From the NCBI GenBank assembly GCA_947630525.1, contig CANRHW010000001.1, positions 1 to 35,949 of the forward strand: 35,949 bases of DNA. Reading direction: 5' to 3'. The notes under the pieces are model-generated. The model was not told where the DNA came from. It was given only the letters and a program-made list of their open reading frames with translations, and made no database searches. Made by a program: the position numbers and the translations under genes. Shown here piece by piece: positions 8,440 through 15,274 of the stretch (position 1 is the stretch's first letter; the number at the start of each line of letters is the position of its first letter). Source of the stretch: an uncultured Clostridia bacterium (lineage in GTDB: Bacteria; Bacillota; Clostridia; UMGS1883).

Positions 8440-8514
8440 GTATTTACCTCCTTAATGTCTATGGCAACCTTTATGCGTGATTGCCTTAAAACCATATTAA
8501 CCCATTATAGCATT

Positions 8515-8543
8515 AGTATATATTAAGCCGGGCTTTTTTGCAA
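8515..8543 (-). promoter_or_regulatory. Sigma-A type promoter of the decarboxylase operon
   Basis: On the minus strand TTGCAA (8543-8538) and TATACT (8520-8515) are separated by 17 bases. Transcription would begin near 8508, giving a leader of roughly 70 bases before mmdA. A second TATAAT lies just downstream but has no matching upstream hexamer. Confidence 0.6.
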
Positions 8544-8615
8544 GTGTTATTTTTGCCGTATAATGTAAAATAATATTAAAGTTTTTTGTCAGTTTTTTTG
8601 CAAAACAAAAACAGA

Positions 8616-8682
8616 CCGTAAAAAGCCGCGCAAGCCGTGCAAAGCTTTTAAGCCATTTAACGGTCTGCGCGGCTTTTTACGG
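8616..8682 (-). terminator. Rho-independent terminator after the BMP lipoprotein gene
   Basis: Two perfect 17-base arms, CCGTAAAAAGCCGCGCA at 8616-8632 and its complement at 8666-8682, enclose 33 bases. On the minus strand the stem is followed by a T-rich run (TTTTTGTTTTG). It lies 62 bases after the stop of the BMP-family gene. The rest of the 8440-8743 gap holds only the decarboxylase promoter. Confidence 0.8.
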
Positions 8683-8743
8683 CCCATGCGATATTGAGGC
8701 TCGTCAATTTGGCGCGGTCATTCCGCCGCCACCGATACGCCGG

Positions 8744-9892
8744 TTAGTCAATGGGCTCCTCCAGCTCGTCAAGCTCAACTATATTTCGGTAATGCCAGTC
8801 CATTCCGGCAAATTTGCCGTCCTCGCCAAAGGTTTCGCCCTCCGGGCAGACCAGCTCGCCGCGGTTGCTGAACAGCGGGCCGGTAAACACGTCGTTCCCG
8901 GCCAAAATATCGTTCCTGGCCTCTTTGACCGCGGCGGTGGTGCCCCGATTGCAGTTATGGTTCACGGGAGAAAGATCCGCCAGACCGTCGCTCATGCCGC
9001 CCACAAAGTTTTCATTTATCCAGTTTTCTTCGATTATATCCTTTACTGTCGCGGTATAATACAGTCCCCAGTTTATCACCGGCCCCTGAAGGCAGCTCTT
9101 CGGAGCCTCGTCATTCATGTCGGTAACATAGCCGCAGCACTGAACTCCGGCGGACGCGGCTTCCCGCTGGGGCGCGGAGGAATAAGTGTTCTGGGCGATG
9201 ACGTCGCAGCCCGCTTCGATAAGGCTGCGGGCCGTTTTGGCCTCGTCCTCAACGTCAAAGCGCTTGGCGACCTTACGCAGGTAAACGACCGCGTCGGGAT
9301 TTACCCGTTCAACGCCCATCGCGAAGGCGTTTATTTCGGCCAGGTCCCTTTCTTCCCCCTCATAGCCCACAAAGCCTATAACGTTGGCGTCGGTATTGTA
9401 ACCGGCCACCACGCCGCTGAGGTACTGGGTCTGATACATACGAACCACGTAACCGCTCATGTTGTTTTCATTATTTCGATTGCTCAGGGCATTACAGAAT
9501 ACTATATCGGGGTTTTTGTCGGCAAATTCCGCCATAATCGGGGCATATTCCCTGTGCGTGCCGAAAATAACTCTGCATCCGCTCTCAACGCAGGCGGCCA
9601 CGGCCTCCCTTATACGGCCGTTATTGTCAACGGGCACGTCGGTACGGCGGTCGATCTGCTCTTCGGACAGGCCCAGCGATTTGCGCATGGCCTCGATACC
9701 CTGAAAATGCGACCTGACATAGGCGTCTTCGGAGTCCTCGCCGTCGCTGAATATTACGCCGACACGGATGCCGCTCTCGCCGGAAACATCTACCACCGGT
9801 TTTTCGCCTGAAACGGGCCTGTTTTCCTTTTTACAGGCGGAAAAAGACAGTATCGCCAGTATCAAAAACAAAGCAAGAACCGTTCTTTTCAC
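8744..9892 (-). CDS. BMP family (PnrA/Med-like) substrate-binding lipoprotein
   Basis: Extracytoplasmic solute-binding lipoprotein of the basic membrane protein family, whose characterised members bind purine nucleosides for an ABC importer. After a signal peptide ending SFSAC, the mature part shows IRVGVIFSDGEDSEDAYVRSHFQGIEAM, CRVIFGTHREYAPIMAEFADKNPDIVF, YQTQYLSGVVAG, IGFVGYEG and a C-terminal NWGLYYTATVKDII region, the alternating Rossmann pattern of the family. I prefer the GTG at 9892 because AAGAGGTG lies nine bases upstream and the signal peptide then begins KRTVLALF; an ATG at 9916 would add eight residues. No permease or ATPase gene adjoins it, so it is an orphan or works with a distant transporter. 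It has its own promoter and terminator. Confidence 0.85.
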   Translation of the reverse strand: MKRTVLALFLILAILSFSACKKENRPVSGEKPVVDVSGESGIRVGVIFSDGEDSEDAYVRSHFQGIEAMRKSLGLSEEQIDRRTDVPVDNNGRIREAVAACVESGCRVIFGTHREYAPIMAEFADKNPDIVFCNALSNRNNENNMSGYVVRMYQTQYLSGVVAGYNTDANVIGFVGYEGEERDLAEINAFAMGVERVNPDAVVYLRKVAKRFDVEDEAKTARSLIEAGCDVIAQNTYSSAPQREAASAGVQCCGYVTDMNDEAPKSCLQGPVINWGLYYTATVKDIIEENWINENFVGGMSDGLADLSPVNHNCNRGTTAAVKEARNDILAGNDVFTGPLFSNRGELVCPEGETFGEDGKFAGMDWHYRNIVELDELEEPID

Positions 9893-9960
9893 CCTTATAC
9901 ACACCTCTTTTTTCATCCAACCTGTTTTGCATTCTTTCGGGGCTTTCCCCTTTTTATTTT

Positions 9961-9989
9961 ATTTTACATCAAATTTATAAATTTTACAA
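9961..9989 (-). promoter_or_regulatory. Sigma-A type promoter of the BMP lipoprotein gene
   Basis: TTGTAA (9989-9984) and TAAAAT (9966-9961) on the minus strand with a 17-base spacer in very AT-rich DNA. It lies about 70 bases before the chosen start and just after the terminator of the anti-sigma transcript. Confidence 0.55.
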
Positions 9990-10019
9990 GATGTTTTTTT
10001 AAAATTTACAAAGGGGACG

Positions 10020-10049
10020 AAAAAAAGGGGGGGCCGTAATGCTCCCCCC
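10020..10049 (-). terminator. Rho-independent terminator after the sigma/anti-sigma operon
   Basis: On the minus strand a GGGGGG/CCCCCC stem (arms 10044-10049 and 10027-10033) encloses an 11-base loop and is followed by seven T residues. It directly follows repeat copy A, so the repeat should be part of the 3' untranslated region. Confidence 0.85.
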
Positions 10050-10149
10050 AGACTGATGATAAGCCCCATGAACAATGGGGAAAGCTCGAAAGGGAACTCC
10101 CTTTCGATAAAAAGCATAAAATCTCGGGGAGTGTACCGAGATTTTATAC
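10049..10149. repeat. Structured dispersed repeat, copy A
   Basis: About 100 bases that recur as copy B at 11319-11420. It contains three hairpins: CCCCAT/ATGGGG (10064-10069 with 10075-10080), TCGAAAGGGA/TCCCTTTCGA (10086-10107) and ATAAAATCTCGG/CCGAGATTTTAT (10116-10127 with 10136-10147). The middle palindrome is identical in both copies, while the third stem differs by compensatory changes. It sits between the anti-sigma stop codon and that transcript's terminator. A short open frame running through it on the minus strand is not counted as a gene. Confidence 0.8.
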
Positions 10150-10161
10150 CTTAAGCACACG

Positions 10162-10746
10162 TCATCGACCGGACAATGCAAATTCACATTCCCATCCGCC
10201 GGTGACGCGCAGCGGCTGGTCGGCCTTGGAATAGCCCGCAAAGGCGTCGATCACCAGCATGTAGTCCCCGTCTCCGAGGCCGTCCGCCGGCAGGGCTATT
10301 ACCGCCTTTCCGCCGGATATCTCCGCTGGCCCGGCGCTGCCGCCGGCCATCGCTGCACCGGTCATGTCCACTATTTTATAGCTGTCTATGCCAAGGCTGT
10401 CAAATTCTTTGTAGGGCGCCATATCGGGCTCGACCATCGCCGCGGTGACGGCGAGGCCGTTTTCGGCCGAGACGCTGACCTCTATTTCCTCCGAGGCATT
10501 TTCGTAGACGGAGCCTACCACGGTTCCTTTCCAATCCTTTACGTCCTTAAAAAGGCCGGCCCGGCCTGCGGCAAGCGCGGCGCCAAAGCACGTCAGCACG
10601 GCTATGGCCGCGGCTATGAGCGCCGGCCTTACGCCGCGCGGCTTTTTTGCCGGCGCGGCCTCCGTTGCCCGGCGTATTATTCGTTCCTTCATTTCATCGG
10701 TCATTTTTATTTTTTTAGCGCTTTCTTTCAATTTTTCAAGTCTCAT
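10162..10746 (-). CDS. Predicted membrane anti-sigma factor
   Basis: Protein of 194 residues: a basic cytoplasmic N-terminal helix region (MRLEKLKESAKKIKMTDEMKERIIRRA), one transmembrane segment around residues 42-62 (ALIAAAIAVLTCFGAALAAG), and an outer domain of about 130 residues rich in beta strands. It starts immediately after the stop codon of the ECF sigma factor gene, the classic arrangement for an anti-sigma that holds its partner at the membrane. The zinc-binding HxxxCxxC motif of ZAS anti-sigma factors is absent, so the assignment rests on topology and position. The outer domain is not one I recognise; it may sense an envelope signal. The ribosome site is within the end of the sigma gene. 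Confidence 0.68.
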   Translation of the reverse strand: MRLEKLKESAKKIKMTDEMKERIIRRATEAAPAKKPRGVRPALIAAAIAVLTCFGAALAAGRAGLFKDVKDWKGTVVGSVYENASEEIEVSVSAENGLAVTAAMVEPDMAPYKEFDSLGIDSYKIVDMTGAAMAGGSAGPAEISGGKAVIALPADGLGDGDYMLVIDAFAGYSKADQPLRVTGGWECEFALSGR

Positions 10747-11232
10747 TTACATATACTCCTCTCTGTATTTTTTCTCCAACAGCTCGCGCCCTTTTTTCAG
10801 GCGCATTTTCACCGCGGACGGCGTGACGCGCAGCGCCCGGGCAATGTCGCCCACACGCAGCTCCTCCACATAATGCAGCGTCAGCGCAAGGCGGTATTTT
10901 TCCGGCAGGGACATGAGCGCTTCAAGTATGCCGCTGTCTCCATCCGGGGGCCCGGCGGACAAGGTTTCAAGATATTCCGTGTCCGGCTGCGGATGCCTCG
11001 ACCTGAAGCGAAGCATATCCCGGCATTTGTTTTTTGCGGTGGTTATGAGCCAGGCCTTTTCGTGTCCGGCGTTTTCAAAGTCCGGCGCCTTTTGTATATA
11101 GCTTATCATCACGTCCTGCACGGCGTCCTCCGCGTCGGCCCTTGCGCCGAGCATTATAAAGCACAGACGGAAAAGCATATCGCCGTAGTCGCGCACGGCC
11201 GCCTCGGCTCTTTCGGCCCTCGATCGTTCCAT
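10747..11232 (-). CDS. RNA polymerase sigma factor, ECF subfamily
   Basis: Sigma-70 family protein of 161 residues with only regions 2 and 4. Region 2 spans roughly residues 13-80 (DMLFRLCFIMLGARADAEDAVQDV and HEKAWLITTAKNKCRDMLR). Region 4 spans about 100-155 (LMSLPEKYRLALTLHYVEELRVGDIARALRVTPSAVKMRLKKGRELL) and contains the helix-turn-helix that reads the -35 element. It would direct polymerase to a small stress or envelope regulon. AAAGGAGG lies eight bases before the ATG. It is followed without a gap by the putative anti-sigma gene. No target promoter motif can be derived from this window alone. Confidence 0.93.
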   Translation of the reverse strand: MERSRAERAEAAVRDYGDMLFRLCFIMLGARADAEDAVQDVMISYIQKAPDFENAGHEKAWLITTAKNKCRDMLRFRSRHPQPDTEYLETLSAGPPDGDSGILEALMSLPEKYRLALTLHYVEELRVGDIARALRVTPSAVKMRLKKGRELLEKKYREEYM

Positions 11233-11253
11233 TGTATCGGCCTCCTTTCACTT

Positions 11254-11283
11254 ATAACACGTTCCGCAGGGCTTTTTGGTCAA
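11254..11283 (-). promoter_or_regulatory. Candidate promoter of the sigma/anti-sigma operon
   Basis: TTGACC (11283-11278) and TGTTAT (11259-11254) on the minus strand with an 18-base spacer, 22 bases before the sigma gene start. The -10 match is mediocre. No convincing GGAAC/CGTC type autoregulatory promoter was found. Confidence 0.4.
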
Positions 11284-11292
11284 TTTTTTTAC

Positions 11293-11318
11293 AAATAAAA
11301 AACGGCCCGTCAGGCCGT
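11293..11318 (-). terminator. Rho-independent terminator after purF
   Basis: On the minus strand ACGGCC/GGCCGT (arms 11313-11318 and 11302-11307) with a five-base loop is followed by TTTTTTATTTG. It comes directly after repeat copy B, the same arrangement as at copy A. Confidence 0.8.
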
Positions 11319-11420
11319 CAGACTACTGACAAACCCTATTTACTATGGGGATAGCTCGAAAGGGAACTCCCTTTCGATAAAAAACATAAAATCCCGGGGC
11401 GTGTACCCGGGATTTTATAC
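11319..11420. repeat. Structured dispersed repeat, copy B
   Basis: Second copy of the element at 10049-10149. Stems: CCCTAT/ATGGGG (11334-11339 with 11345-11350, one T.G pair), TCGAAAGGGA/TCCCTTTCGA (11356-11377) and ATAAAATCCCGGG/CCCGGGATTTTAT (11386-11398 with 11406-11418). Compared with copy A, the third stem has a T-to-C change matched by A-to-G on the other arm plus one additional G-C pair. A further perfect 11-base hairpin (GAAAATTTGTC and its complement, 11434-11459) lies between the element and the purF stop and has no equivalent at copy A. Confidence 0.8.
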
Positions 11421-11479
11421 TATAATCGGGGTAGAAAATTTGTCCGCAGACAAATTTTCGTAATCGCAAGCGCTGCCCG

Positions 11480-12919
11480 TCAGTACCCGCGCTCGTTTCG
11501 TATCTTATCATAGGGAACGGGCATGGGGTATTTGCCGGTAAAGCAAGCGTCGCACCAGCCGGTTTTTGCGTCGGGTATCATTTCGCCCAAGGTCTCGACC
11601 GGCAGATAACCGAGACTGTCCGCGCCTATAATAGACTTTACGTCGTCCATGCTCCGCCGCCAGGCGACCAACAGCTCCTGAGAGGGCACGTCGGTGCCAA
11701 AGTAACAGGGGTACAGGAAGGGCGGCGAGGCGAAGCGCATATGAACCTCCTTTGCGCCGGCGTCGCGCATCATGCCAACTATTCGGCGGCAGGTGGTTCC
11801 CCGAACCATGGAGTCGTCTATCATGACCACGCGTTTGCCCTCGACAATATGGCGCAGGGGATTAAGTTTGAGCCGGACGCTGCGCTCCCGCATTTCCTGA
11901 CTGGGCTGTATAAAGGTTCGGCCCATATAGCGGTTGCGTATCATGCCGTGCTCATAGGTTATGCCCGATTCCTCGCTGTAACCTATAGCCGCGTCGAGGC
12001 CGCTGTCCGGCACGCCCACCACAATATCCGCGTCGGCGGGGCAATATCTGGCCAGCAGGCGGCCGGCGTTTTTCCGGGCCTCATAGACGCTCATACCGGC
12101 TATACGGCTGTCCGGCCGGGCAATGTAGATATATTCAAAAATGCACATTCTGGGCTGTACGGCCCGGCAGTTATCCTTAAAGGACAGCAGGCCGCGCTCC
12201 CTGTCGCAGACAACGACCTCGCCGGGCTCTACGTCCCGCACAAACTCGGCCCCCACGGCGTCAAGGGCGCAAGTCTCGCTGGCGAACACCCAGGAATTGC
12301 CGATTTTACCGATAGAAAGCGGGCGCAGGCCGTAAACGTCCCTGGCGGCAATGAGCTTCCGCGGGCTCATTACCAGCAGAGAGTACGCGCCGTGGATGCG
12401 CGGTATACTGCGCACCACGGCTTCTTCCACGCTCTTGCTGCCCAGACGTTCGCCCGCGATAACATAGGCAATGGCCTCAGAATCTATAGTGGTCTGAAAT
12501 ATGAGCCCCCTCTGCTCGAACTGCTCCCGCAGCTCGTCGCCGTTGGTAAGATTGCCGTTGTGAGCAATGGCCAGAGCGCCCTTAACATACTTGGTAACAA
12601 GGGGCTGCGCGTTTTCGCGCCGGCTTTCGCCGGTAGTGGAATAGCGGACGTGGCCAATAGCCATCTCGCCTTTGAGCTGGCTCAGCACGTCGCTTGTAAA
12701 GACCTCGTTCACCAGGCCCATGTTTTTGTAGTGCTTTATGTCCCGATTTTGGCTGACCGCTATGCCGCAGCTTTCCTGTCCCCTATGTTGTAAGGAAAAC
12801 AAGCCGTAATAGGTAAGCTGGGCCACGTCCAAACCGTCGTTATCGAAAATTCCGAAGACGCCGCACTCCTCCTTGGGCTTATGGCTGTCTGTACAAGGTC
12901 CTCCGTTAAAAGCAGACAC
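11480..12919 (-). CDS. purF: Amidophosphoribosyltransferase (glutamine PRPP amidotransferase)
   Basis: First committed enzyme of de novo purine synthesis, converting PRPP and glutamine to phosphoribosylamine. The N-terminal nucleophile hydrolase domain begins at Cys19 (EECGVFGIF) after an 18-residue propeptide, followed by SLQHRGQESCGIAV. The phosphoribosyltransferase domain has the PRPP loop VVMIDDSMVRGTTCRRIV. Cysteines in PRMCIFEYIYIARPDS, YPCYFGTD and GWCDACFTG match the four 4Fe-4S ligands of the Bacillus-type enzyme. Its length of 479 residues is normal. The GTG start directly follows the purC stop codon, so translation probably depends on purC. A GGAGG inside the first codons has no suitable in-frame start after it. 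The transcript ends at the terminator at 11293-11318. Confidence 0.96.
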   Translation of the reverse strand: MSAFNGGPCTDSHKPKEECGVFGIFDNDGLDVAQLTYYGLFSLQHRGQESCGIAVSQNRDIKHYKNMGLVNEVFTSDVLSQLKGEMAIGHVRYSTTGESRRENAQPLVTKYVKGALAIAHNGNLTNGDELREQFEQRGLIFQTTIDSEAIAYVIAGERLGSKSVEEAVVRSIPRIHGAYSLLVMSPRKLIAARDVYGLRPLSIGKIGNSWVFASETCALDAVGAEFVRDVEPGEVVVCDRERGLLSFKDNCRAVQPRMCIFEYIYIARPDSRIAGMSVYEARKNAGRLLARYCPADADIVVGVPDSGLDAAIGYSEESGITYEHGMIRNRYMGRTFIQPSQEMRERSVRLKLNPLRHIVEGKRVVMIDDSMVRGTTCRRIVGMMRDAGAKEVHMRFASPPFLYPCYFGTDVPSQELLVAWRRSMDDVKSIIGADSLGYLPVETLGEMIPDAKTGWCDACFTGKYPMPVPYDKIRNERGY

Positions 12920-13621
12920 TTACAGGCCCAGGCGCTTGAATACCTCGGCATAGGCGCCCTCAACGCCGCCCATATCCCGACGGAAGCGGTCCTTGTCCAG
13001 CTTTTCGTTAGTGTCGGCGTCCCAAAGGCGGCAGGTATCGGGAGATATCTCGTCCGCAAGGATTATCTGGCCGTGATAGCGGCCGAACTCTATCTTAAAG
13101 TCGATGAGCTTGATGTTAAGCTCCTTAAAGAAATCGATAAGGGCCTGATTAACTTTAAAGGTCAAATCGGTTATGGCGGCTATCTCTTCCTTTGTGGCAA
13201 GGCCCAGAGCGTAAATCTGATAATCGTTTATCATGGGGTCGCCAAGGTCGTCGTTCTTGTAGCAGAATTCCAGGGTGGGGCTGAGCAGGGCCTTGCCCTC
13301 CTCCACGCCAAAGCGCTTGGAAAAACTGCCCGCGGCCACATTGCGCACAATGACCTCCAGGGGAACTATCTCCACCTTTTTAACAAGGGTCTCGCGGTCG
13401 CTGAGCTCCTCGACAAGGTGAGTGGGGATGCCCTTTTTCTCCAGCATTTTGAATATAAGGTTGGTCATGCGGTTATTTACGACGCCCTTGTTTTCAATGC
13501 TGCCCTTTTTAAGGCCGTTAAACGCCGTGGCGTCGTCCTTGTAATCCACTATGAGCTGATCCTCGTTGTCCGTGAGCCAAACCTTTTTGGCCTTGCCCTC
13601 GTAAAGCATTTCCTTTTTCAT
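12920..13621 (-). CDS. purC: Phosphoribosylaminoimidazole-succinocarboxamide synthase (SAICAR synthetase)
   Basis: Joins CAIR and aspartate in purine synthesis. Family motifs are clear: MLYEGKAKKVW at the N-terminus, VDYKDDATAFNG, NKGVVNNRMTNLIF, PLEVIVRNVAAGSFSKR and the C-terminal LIDFKIEFGR...ILADEISPDTCRLWD. The length is 233 residues. The start at MKKEMLYEGK is supported by CGGAGGTCACAATC just before the ATG; a longer open frame upstream has no ribosome site. TTGAAA and TATTAT with an 18-base spacer lie immediately upstream, but they would place the start of transcription inside the ribosome site, so I do not call a promoter. purF follows with no gap. Confidence 0.96.
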   Translation of the reverse strand: MKKEMLYEGKAKKVWLTDNEDQLIVDYKDDATAFNGLKKGSIENKGVVNNRMTNLIFKMLEKKGIPTHLVEELSDRETLVKKVEIVPLEVIVRNVAAGSFSKRFGVEEGKALLSPTLEFCYKNDDLGDPMINDYQIYALGLATKEEIAAITDLTFKVNQALIDFFKELNIKLIDFKIEFGRYHGQIILADEISPDTCRLWDADTNEKLDKDRFRRDMGGVEGAYAEVFKRLGL

Positions 13622-13701
13622 GATTGTGACCTCCGTATAATAAATTTTAAATTGTGTTTTTTTCAAGCTCGCATATTTTTGCGACAACTTTTCTGTCCCT
13701 T

Positions 13702-13998
13702 TCATCCATATATAACTACCCCACTGCTTTTTATTTCCCTGTCTACTCTGGACTCCGGGCGTATCTGGCTTATATCCAGCAAATCGACCTCGTTTTCCAA
13801 GGCCGTGGAAACATCTTCCAGCAAGCCATAAAACGCCAGTCCACGCAGTCCGCTGTCCACAAGGATATCAATATCGCTTTTGGCCCGAGCAGTTCCTTTG
13901 GCATAAGAGCCGAACAGGACGGCCCGGCGCACATGGTGGGCCTCAAAGACAGGACTTAGGATGTCTTTTATTTGATTTACAGTGTAGGCGGCTTCCAT
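13702..13998 (-). CDS. MNT-type minimal nucleotidyltransferase
   Basis: Protein of 98 residues with the polymerase-beta-like nucleotidyltransferase signature GSYAKGTARAKSDIDILVD, the GSx10DxD pattern that binds two metals and a nucleotide, followed by the strand NEVDLLDISQI with the third acidic residue. Minimal enzymes of this type usually form MntA/HepT pairs in which the nucleotidyltransferase adds AMP to a HEPN toxin and silences it. No HEPN gene adjoins it here; neighbours are dapL 16 bases upstream and purC downstream. I prefer the ATG at 13998 (GAGG five bases upstream) over a GTG six bases earlier. Confidence 0.85.
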   Translation of the reverse strand: MEAAYTVNQIKDILSPVFEAHHVRRAVLFGSYAKGTARAKSDIDILVDSGLRGLAFYGLLEDVSTALENEVDLLDISQIRPESRVDREIKSSGVVIYG

Positions 13999-14014
13999 CC
14001 TCACCTCAAATCAA

Positions 14015-15234
14015 TTACTTTCCGAAAACCTTTTTTATCCTCTCAATGGCCTCGGCCGTAGCCTCCGCCGTGCCGAAGCCCGTCAAGCGGAAATAGCCCT
14101 CGCCGCTGGGGCCAAAGCCGCTGCCCGGAGTGCCGACCACATTGGCCTTATCCAGAAGCTCGTCAAAGAAATCCCAGCTTGTCATGCCCTCCGGCACCTT
14201 TAGCCATACATAGGGCGAATTTACGCCGCCGCTGACGCTGAAACCGGCCTGAGCCAGACCCTCGCGGATAATGCGGGCGTTATTCATGTAAAAGTCCACC
14301 AGTTCTCTTACCTGAGCCTTGCCCTCGGGGCTGTACACCGCCTCCGCGCCGCGCTGGACTATGTAGGGCACACCGTTGAACTTGGTGGTATGGCGCCTGT
14401 TCCAGAGAGAAGCCACGCTCACCTCGCCGACTTTAAGCTCCTTGGGGATAACCGTAAAGGCGCAGCGGGTGCCGGTAAAGCCGGCGTTTTTGCTGAAAGA
14501 ACGGAACTCGATGGCGCACTCTTTCGCGCCCTCAATCTCAAATATGCTGTGGGGCAAATCCTCGGTGATATAGGCCTCGTATGCGGCGTCGTAGAGAATA
14601 ACGGCCCCATTCGTCCGGGCGTATTCCACCCATTTTCTCAGCTCTTCATAGCCTATGGCCGCGCCGGAGGGATTGTTGGGGAAGCAAAGGTAGATTATAT
14701 CCGGCGTCCGCTCGGGGAGCTGGGCATAAAGCCGTTCTCCTCCAGGCAGGGCATATACACGAGATTTGTCCACATGCCGGTGCTTTCGTCATAGTCGCCC
14801 GCCCGGCCCGCCATGGCGTTGGTATCCACATAAACGGGATAAACGGGGTCGCATACGGCCACCACGTTGTCCACGCCGAAGATATCGCCGATGTTGCCGC
14901 AATCGCTCTTGGCTCCGTCCGAAACGAAAATCTCGTCGGGCGAAATATCCACGCCCCTGGCCTTGTAATCGTTTTCGGCAATGGCGTTCCTCAGGAAGTC
15001 GTAGCCCTGTTCGGGGCCGTAGCCCCTGAAAGTCTCCGCCGCGCCCATCTCGTCAACGGCTTTGTGCATGGCCTCGATAACGGCCTTTGGCAGCGGACGG
15101 GTCACGTCGCCTATGCCTAGGCGTATTATTTTGCTGTCCGGGTGGGCGGCGGAATACTCGTTCACCTTTTTGGCTATGGTGCTGAAAAGATAGCTGCCCG
15201 GCAGCTTAAGGTAATTTTCGTTAATTCTGACCAT
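14015..15234 (-). pseudogene. dapL: LL-diaminopimelate aminotransferase, interrupted by a one-base frameshift
   Basis: PLP-dependent aminotransferase that converts tetrahydrodipicolinate directly to LL-diaminopimelate, the substrate of the dapF product encoded next to it. The N-terminal part (MVRINENYLKLPGSYLF...IIRLGIGDVTRPLP...GAKSDCGNIGDIFG...DPVYPVYVDTN) is in one frame up to a stop at about 14695. The rest (PDIIYLCFPNNPSG, ILYDAAYEAYI, the PLP-lysine region FRSFSKNAGFTGTR, and the C-terminus GSGFGPSGEGYFRLTGFG) is in another. The break lies around 14719-14726, in the codons after EENGFMP; restoring one base would read MPELPERTPDIIYL, as in intact relatives. The two parts together make a full-length enzyme of about 406 residues. 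It is either a recent mutation or a sequence error. The start has a GGAATGGAG ribosome site. Confidence 0.9.
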
Positions 15235-15274
15235 ATAAAATCTCCATTCCTTTTTGTTTATTTTACAGGCGCGG

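Noticed and set aside
8498..8512. TATAAT at about 8503 as the main promoter of the decarboxylase operon
   Set aside because: The hexamer 17 bases upstream is GC-rich and unlike TTGACA; the TTGCAA/TATACT pair a few bases upstream fits better.
9999..11511. Two short minus-strand frames sharing FYRKGVPFRA
   Set aside because: Both are only the structured repeat read as protein. They have no good start or ribosome site, and the conservation is explained by the palindromes.
13622..13680. Promoter TTGAAA - 18 bases - TATTAT before purC
   Set aside because: The start of transcription would fall within the ribosome binding site, leaving almost no leader.
14719..14726. Programmed ribosomal frameshift in dapL
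   Set aside because: There is no slippery heptamer, stimulatory structure or upstream Shine-Dalgarno arrangement, and dapL is not known to use recoding.
14015..14773. The downstream piece of dapL as a separate shorter aminotransferase gene
   Set aside because: It lacks the N-terminal third of the fold, its first ATG has no ribosome site, and the joint matches a one-base deletion within one gene.
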